Of a DNA stretch of 64,000 nucleotides, positions 57,761 to 64,000 are shown piece after piece. The notes below the pieces were generated by a model, which ran no database searches, was not told the DNA's origin, and saw only the letters and a program-made list of their open reading frames with translations. The position numbers and the translations under genes were made by a program. The stretch is from the NCBI GenBank assembly GCA_025024175.1, contig QCXZ01000138.1, positions 46,781,092 to 46,845,091 of the forward strand, read 5' to 3'. The stretch is from Rhyzopertha dominica (lineage: Eukaryota > Arthropoda > Insecta > Coleoptera > Bostrichidae). Positions within the stretch are counted from its first letter, which is position 1. Each line of letters begins with the position of its first letter.

Positions 57761-60700
57761 AATGATTTGCAGGATAGTACTAGACATTCCTGATAGGAGA
57801 AGGGACGCTATACACTGTCCCAGAGCTACAGAGACTGATTTATTTGTTCAACTTCCGTTGGGTTGTAAAATAAGATGTATTTACATAAAAAAGTATTTCA
57901 TTACTAAGGGTTTTGTACAATATTTCCAATTTTTCTGCAAAATCAACAAATAATTGAAGTATTTGCCATATCGTAACACAGCCTTTTAGATGCCCTCTTC
58001 AAACAATTGTGCCATGAAGTCGGTCAATTATATTTTCTGGAGCTTTTCGTTGGTGGCAAGGCGCTATCTGCTTAACCATGAAGCAAACGATAATAACATT
58101 ACGTTGCCTGCGTTGAGCAATTTGCGAGTTGAATAAACAAAGCGGCATGCTTTCGCTCTACAACAATTCACGGCCGCACTATGCCAACGTGACAATCTTT
58201 TCAAAGAATTCATGTGTACTTGACTGTTGGGGGCACAGTTTTTACGAAGAAGGCACTTAAAATTTGTAAAAAATATATATTATTATTAATTAAATAATTG
58301 GCGTCTACAAGGGTAAAGGATATAAATTTTAAAAAATTAGGTTTACAGAAATATGAAAAGAATGTTTATTTCTTTGTTAGGAAATAGATTTTAATTAGTG
58401 ACTGTTAAACTAAGTTTATCTTTATTTGAATAGAACAAATAGAAGTTGTGAAAATAGATTAAACTGCAATTTATACAAAACACAAAAAAGAGACACATCT
58501 TATTGCACACAAATCGTAGGAACAAAAGAAAAATTATATCTCATTTTACTAATATTACGTTACATAATTTTATTTTTATCAAGATACCGTGATACCGCCT
58601 AATCTAATTCAAGATTGTTTTAATCGTCATCATCTACATTGTCTTCTTCGTCGTCTGAGAAGGTAAATAAACTTCTGTAAAATACGTGAAAATTTTCACC
58701 GATGGCAATAGCTCAATTAATGCCATATTTTTATTTAAGGGTTGAACACATAACTAACGAAAGTATTATTGGTGTGATGGTGTTCTGATGTTATCTACGT
58801 TTGATGTAAATGACATTTGTGCCTACAGGTTAGATATCGACACACTTTTCAGCTATTGACAATACAAACCTTAGCTTAGGAGTGGAATTGACTTATATTT
58901 TTTTATATAAAGTTATCTTACTTTCATAACCCATCGCACGTTGAAAGAAGAACCCTCGTGTTTACTTGAAGTTATGACAGATGGAGATAACTATCCGTTT
59001 CATGTATTGCTTCTGTTGCTATTTCCGAGTTGTTTTTATGGATTATTTGCAATGTCCAGTTGTTATTTATTTAGTAGTTCTGTTCCTGATGTCGCTAAAG
59101 TAAATAGCTTTCAGGGCTTACTTATAGTTGTAATGGATGATCAGGGAATAAAATTTCGTTGTCTTAGCAGCGAAAAACTAATTAAAATCTACCATTTTCA
59201 GTTGCAAGGACGAGAAATAAACTATCAAGTTTAAAATAATTGAAATGATAGGGACCATCATTAAAAACATTACTCATATAATTGTAGTAGGCTGACAAAT
59301 TCTTATTGATATAAAGACATAAACTGAATTAATAGGTCTGTCTGGAAACAAGGGATCGATGGTTGGTCTCTTTTTCTTATGACTCTTGATTAATAAATTT
59401 AAGATGACCAAATGAACTCATTCATTAAAACGTAGTTTTATGACATAAGAAAACTTTCAAAATATTAGGACTTCTTGTTTTTTCTTCTTTGTTTTTGCTT
59501 GCTTGCTAATATAGTTAAAAACTGTGAATGACTTCATATTGCTGGTTGGAGGTGAATATCTTTCATAACCGAAGTTGTTCTGAGCCAGGATTGCTAGATG
59601 AACACCACTGCAAAATGTTTGTCCACTCTCTCCGAGTGCATGGACGTTTATGTTACATACTTAAAAGAATAGCATCCGGTTTGCTGCGAAAATTCCATTA
59701 CTGTCCTCTTGCACCGGCAGTGATTGCACTTTTACGATGTTCACTTGTTTGTACGCCACTCCACGCTAAAAGCTCTGTTCGCAAAGTTTAGTTTTTCTGG
59801 ACTACAACCACCTTAACGTATTCCATCCTGAAGTGTGCAGGTATGTGAAGGTCGTTGAACATTCTGACGTAGCGGCCCACCCTTCAGGTATAAAGCTGAG
59901 CATGACGTGCTGGCTGTTTATTATTAGACACGTAACTTCAATTAAGTCATCTAAACTACGCCGCGCTCTTGTACCGACTATAATAACTAAATGACATTAC
60001 CAGGATGCAAGCATATAGGCATCTGCTTCACGTGTATTTTAATTGGACACGTGTTCTCTCTCCAAAGGGCTTTATTAAATTGGGGTAGTTAGCGACAGAA
60101 TCACGCAAGACCGTACACATATACGTTTCATCCTATGCTGATGACGGGCTGAACTATCGTTACTGAAAAGCATTCTATTTAGGCAAGCAAAATAATTTAT
60201 TTTACGATCAAGAATATACCCATTAAAATCAGAAAAAGAGAACAAAACACCAATAAAATAATATGACTCAGTAGTTTGTTCTTATAAGTTCTACTCATCG
60301 AGCAATAACCCCATAACTAGCTATCCTGAAGTAAAGAATAACAAGTCTTACTGTTCACCTAATTTGGCTCTAAAAGCTGCTCTATANAAATTAATAACCA
60401 ATCACGGGTGTAGTTNTATCCTTGAGAACAACAAAAAAATTAAAATTATATCTTTAAGACATAAAAGAGACTCCACAGAATCTTTTTTATCAAGCAGTCA
60501 TCTTTGCTAAACTTAGAAGGTGCTGAGTATAGGCAACAAATATAGACTAAAAGTACACCAGAATTAACCGAAATTTTCGCCAGCATTGCATTTTCAAATG
60601 GAAACCTGAAAAACGTTTCTATTTACCTATTATCAGAACGTGAGCTGTCTAAAATCGAATCTAAAAGACATTTATACAGCAAGTGCTACAGAAATTTCAC

Positions 60701-63415
60701 AATAATAATTGCATTATCAGAAATGTGGCCGTCCAATCTAGTTTTCATTTCCGGAATCGTTACTTCACAGTGACGAATGTCTATTAGATATCATGCTTTT
60801 GGTTATACTTTTTAAATTAAGGATCTTTTTCGTGTCAACTTAAGTTTTAATCGAAGAAGTATTGACGCGGGTTGAATATTTAAAAGTACATATTTTTGTA
60901 ATATGTTGTATTTACATAGATATTCACATTTTAGGTTAGTTAAAACCGTTTCCAATAAATGCATAAGCTCTAAGACTATAACTCTTGGTGGCTATAACTT
61001 CCCATAGCTAGGTCTCCTGGTCAGGAATCAGATTATCTGATTCCCTACTTTAAAAATATTCAAAATGCCCAGCATATTTGTAAAAACATGAGCTTTTTAA
61101 ATCTTCATTAATTTAAGTATATTCAAGATGACGTAAATTCCAGTAAATTAGATGAATTATTTTATAATGGTGGTACTCAAACCCCAGGGTAAGTGCACTT
61201 TTTTGATTAAATAGCATTATTATCCTCCTTTAACTATAATTTCTGTTCTAGAAAATTTCTTGAAACGGCTGGCGTTATTCTTCAAATATCGTGCTTGTTC
61301 TTTCTTTATTGCAGTATATAACATCTTTTCACTAAAATTACTAAGAAATTGATATTTTTTACCTTCATTTTATCCCCATTTTTAATTCAGCTATTTTCAT
61401 TGTTTTATGCCTACTCTTAATTCGGCCTTTACAAAATTGTTATTTTGTGTTTTTCGTTTTAATTATTTGGCTTCTAATGAAATTACTATATTTCATATGC
61501 GATTATACAAAATGTAAACGGGGCTTGGTAACCTGCATGAGACTGGTGTATTTAGAAATTGTAATAGACACATACGTAAATCTGTACCTTCATGTGTTGA
61601 TCTTATCTAATTTTTAATTACCTGTACTGCCTTTTCCACTTGCCTATTGCTTTTTGGATCCATGGAATTAGCAGTGACGTTTTTGCAAAAAATACGTCCT
61701 CTGCAAAACTCTTAAAAGGTTCCTTGTAGTATTTTTGAAATGCAAAATTTTCTTTTATTAGCTGCAGTTCTGCTAGTTCAATAAATTTACAGTAATACTT
61801 TGTAGTCTATGAAAATTAAGTATTTTTTATTGTCATATTGAAACAAATCTACATCCAGGTTTAGCCATGGTCCGGAAGGAGGGGTGTTATTTGATAATTT
61901 TTGAGTTTTTTAATATAATATGTCACATTAATTTATTAAGTTGTCTATACTATTTGACATGTTCAATCAATCATTTTGTTTTTCTTTACCAACGAGTGCT
62001 ACATGTAATGTTTTTAGCATTTCCTTTCTTAGATGTTTTCGTACAAGTACTCCATCATTTTTAAGAATAATGATCAGTAAACAGTTACAGCGTATTTCAA
62101 TACAGAACTGCATATCCCACCATTTCAACCAGCGCGGTGACTTGCTGTTTGTTGTTTACTAATGCTTCGAAGTGGAGATAAATGTTACTAAGCGTTCCAC
62201 AGCAAAACGTGTTTCAGTACGCAAAAATATTCCGTAACGACAGGTTTAGGCACAAACTGATTTCTGCGCAGATTGACTTTAAGTGCGGTTCTGGGTTGAA
62301 ATACGCAATATTGCCCCATTATTCTTGTTTTCTGAAAAAACCTTTTGTATAACTTTGTCAGCTTAAATAAGTTTGGATTTTTTGAGCCTCTTATTTAACT
62401 AATCTGAATTAATTATCTAACATCCACAAACTCTCTATAACTGCACATACTTGATTGCTTCAAATTTCTCTCTGTTTTTGTTTATCTGGATAAGTCCTAG
62501 ACATCGTGTCATGTCTTTTTTTGTACACTAATTTGAAAGAATAAGCTTGAAGCGTGATTAACATTTTTTGAAGCCTAGGTGGAACAACCGTGTTTGCTGT
62601 AAATAACAATCATAGGTTTGTGATATGTCTCAATAGTTATATCTTGACGATTAATATATATGTTGATGAAATACATACATGCATGAACAATCGGTAGAAG
62701 CTCCTTCTGCATTGGAGAATAATTTTGTTTTGTTTNAGTGAGAGCTTTTGAAACATTACTGGATGTCCACTTTTCTTGAANAAAAAAACTGATTTTGATG
62801 CATCACAAGGAATTTTTACCGGATCTTTAATTAATAATTAATTAATTAATAGTAATTGTATTGATTGTCTCAAAGGCTTACTTATTTNGTAATTTGGTAA
62901 GGACCTACTTAAGTACCTCACAATCCTTACAAGTCATTTTATATTTTCCGCGTGTTATCTGGGTTTTTGATGTTTTTTTTGTATTGCAAAAATTTTTTTT
63001 TCGTTTATATTAAAGCCATCTCTAGATATTGTGTGTCCCATATATCTATATCACATATATATTAGGATCAGTCAGTTGAGCTAGCTGAAGTACTTAAATT
63101 ACTGATATGTACTTGAAGGTCTTTTCCCTAAATTAGGATATAATATCAGAATAAAAAAATACTATGCGTTCGTCAGTTCACTTATGACTTCATTTAATGA
63201 AAAAACATAATCTTCATCTTATATGGCTCGATTTAAATACAAAACGTAGATTTGAGTTTTATTTTGGTAATATACTTGTAACTAAAAAATTAACCCATTC
63301 TTTAGGACCTTTTCAAGTCACAGATTTGTACCAAGTCCTTGCTAAATAGTGAATAATAGGTTTTTCTGTCTAAAAATCTCAGTAATATGCGCCAAATTAG
63401 ATCATAGAAGAAAAA
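57761..63415. other. AT-rich intergenic DNA
   Basis: No recognised gene or element over about 5.6 kb. Several N bases (60,387; near 60,416; 62,736; 62,781; 62,887) mark uncertain sequence. Weak GC-richer patches at 58,000-58,250 and 59,750-60,070. Confidence 0.45.
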
Positions 63416-63794
63416 AATTTTGCTGCTTAAGAGTCGGCTTAAATATAGGTATATGCTGTCTCGAACTTAGGGAACGCTACACGTGTGCTCAACCCGACCA
63501 GAGTGAAATTATTCTTTGCTCCTTTCCCTGGAACAACATTTTCTTCCACTAAAATGCATAATTCAAGCTCCCGGGATAATATTTACCTTTATCAAAATTC
63601 AAGCCGAGATACGTCCTAATGTATGCGAGCAATACATCAAAAGAAATTATTCTATAATAAGCAAAACGCAATTTGGAAGCCTGATGTATAAATTAATGTG
63701 TACGTCGACTGCAAACAATTTAATTTTCCCCGGCTGCTCCGTTTTCTACATTTCCCGTGTGAGATAAGCGAATAACTAATACACTTTCTGACAG

Positions 63795-64000
63795 ATAACG
63801 ACGTTGAACAACGATTGCAGATCCGCGAGATGAAAATGAGCGAACTGAAAAAGGGCGCGCAACGGACCGTCGAGAAAACAAAACAATCTCGAGTTTCGAC
63901 TTCGCCTTCTGTGAATATTATGGAAGATTGTATCGCGTTTCTTCTCTACAGGAGAGGCGTTTTAATATTTTGCTTAAGTATCCTGCGCTGTTTGGATTTA
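63795..64000 (+). CDS. possible host exon, truncated by the window edge
   Basis: After a branch-point-like CTAAT and a splice-acceptor-like TTTCTGACAG ending at 63794, a frame of 69 codons (from 63794) stays open to the window edge. Its first part is protein-like and charged: VEQRLQIREMKMSELKKGAQ, RTVEKTKQSRVSTS. G/C at third positions is much higher than in the surrounding DNA. The pattern suggests a short coiled-coil or linker region. I do not recognise the family. The tail after about codon 45 is less convincing and may already be intron. It is the only candidate host coding sequence in the window. Confidence 0.35.

Noticed and set aside
1..64000. tRNA and rRNA genes
   Set aside because: I scanned by eye for the conserved tRNA T-loop/B-box word on both strands and for long conserved rRNA-like blocks and saw none; a covariance search would be needed to exclude them.

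Overview
This window looks like draft nuclear DNA from an insect or other arthropod. It is AT-rich, carries scattered single N bases, and contains no operons, ribosome binding sites or dense coding. The repeats are typical of arthropods: Tc1, mariner and other DDE transposases, CR1/Jockey-like and RTE-like LINEs, and Penelope-like elements (PLEs). I cannot name the order with confidence. Apart from one possible exon at the extreme right edge, I see no convincing host gene, so the window reads as a gene desert filled with decayed mobile elements and dotted with GC-richer non-coding islands.

Left part (1-13 kb): a 12-bp motif cluster beside a (TA)n run (3.6 kb); a CR1/Jockey-like LINE reverse transcriptase (RT) fragment (5.1-6.2 kb); a diverged satellite of about 130 bp monomers (6.6-7.3 kb); a PIF/Harbinger-type MITE with a TAA target duplication (7.7 kb); a minus-strand PLE carrying RT and GIY-YIG remnants (10-10.6 kb); a LINE fragment (11.6-12 kb) abutting a DDE transposase relic (12.3-12.9 kb). 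Middle-left (13-26 kb): a mariner that lost its catalytic core (13.2-13.8 kb), a Crypton-like tyrosine recombinase scrap (15.1 kb), a longer LINE with a microsatellite tail (16.4-18.2 kb), a PLE RT relic (19.2-20.2 kb), and a DDE transposase fused by insertion or rearrangement to a LINE fragment (24.4-25.4 kb).

Middle-right (26-46 kb): a PLE 3' end with a hammerhead-ribozyme-like motif (26.5 kb), an RTE-like tail (29.6-30.3 kb), two further Tc1/mariner-superfamily relics (30.8-33.3 kb), a core-deleted pogo-like transposase (34.3-34.9 kb), a structurally complete Tc1 element with 258-bp inverted repeats and an apparently intact one-intron transposase (37.2-38.9 kb), a mariner with perfect TA duplications but an N-terminal deletion (40.2-41.4 kb), another PLE 3' piece (43 kb), and a nearly complete foldback MITE (44.3-44.6 kb). 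Right part (46-64 kb): a LINE (47-48.1 kb), a PLE GIY-YIG relic (48.3-48.7 kb), two head-to-head PLE 3' ends of which one is split by a 959-bp solo LTR containing five 38-bp tandem repeats (51.0-52.9 kb), a LINE C-terminus (53.9-54.65 kb), long featureless AT-rich DNA, and a plausible internal exon running off the right edge (63,795 onwards).

The elements do not form a pathway. What unifies the window is repeated insertion and nesting of PLE, LINE and Tc1/mariner families. The GC-richer islands could be conserved regulatory DNA of a distant gene, but that is inference. The most interesting signals are the PLE hammerhead-like motifs (one with a covarying U3-A8 core pair), the inverted PLE pair split by the solo LTR, and the intact intron-containing Tc1 with three internal direct repeats per arm.
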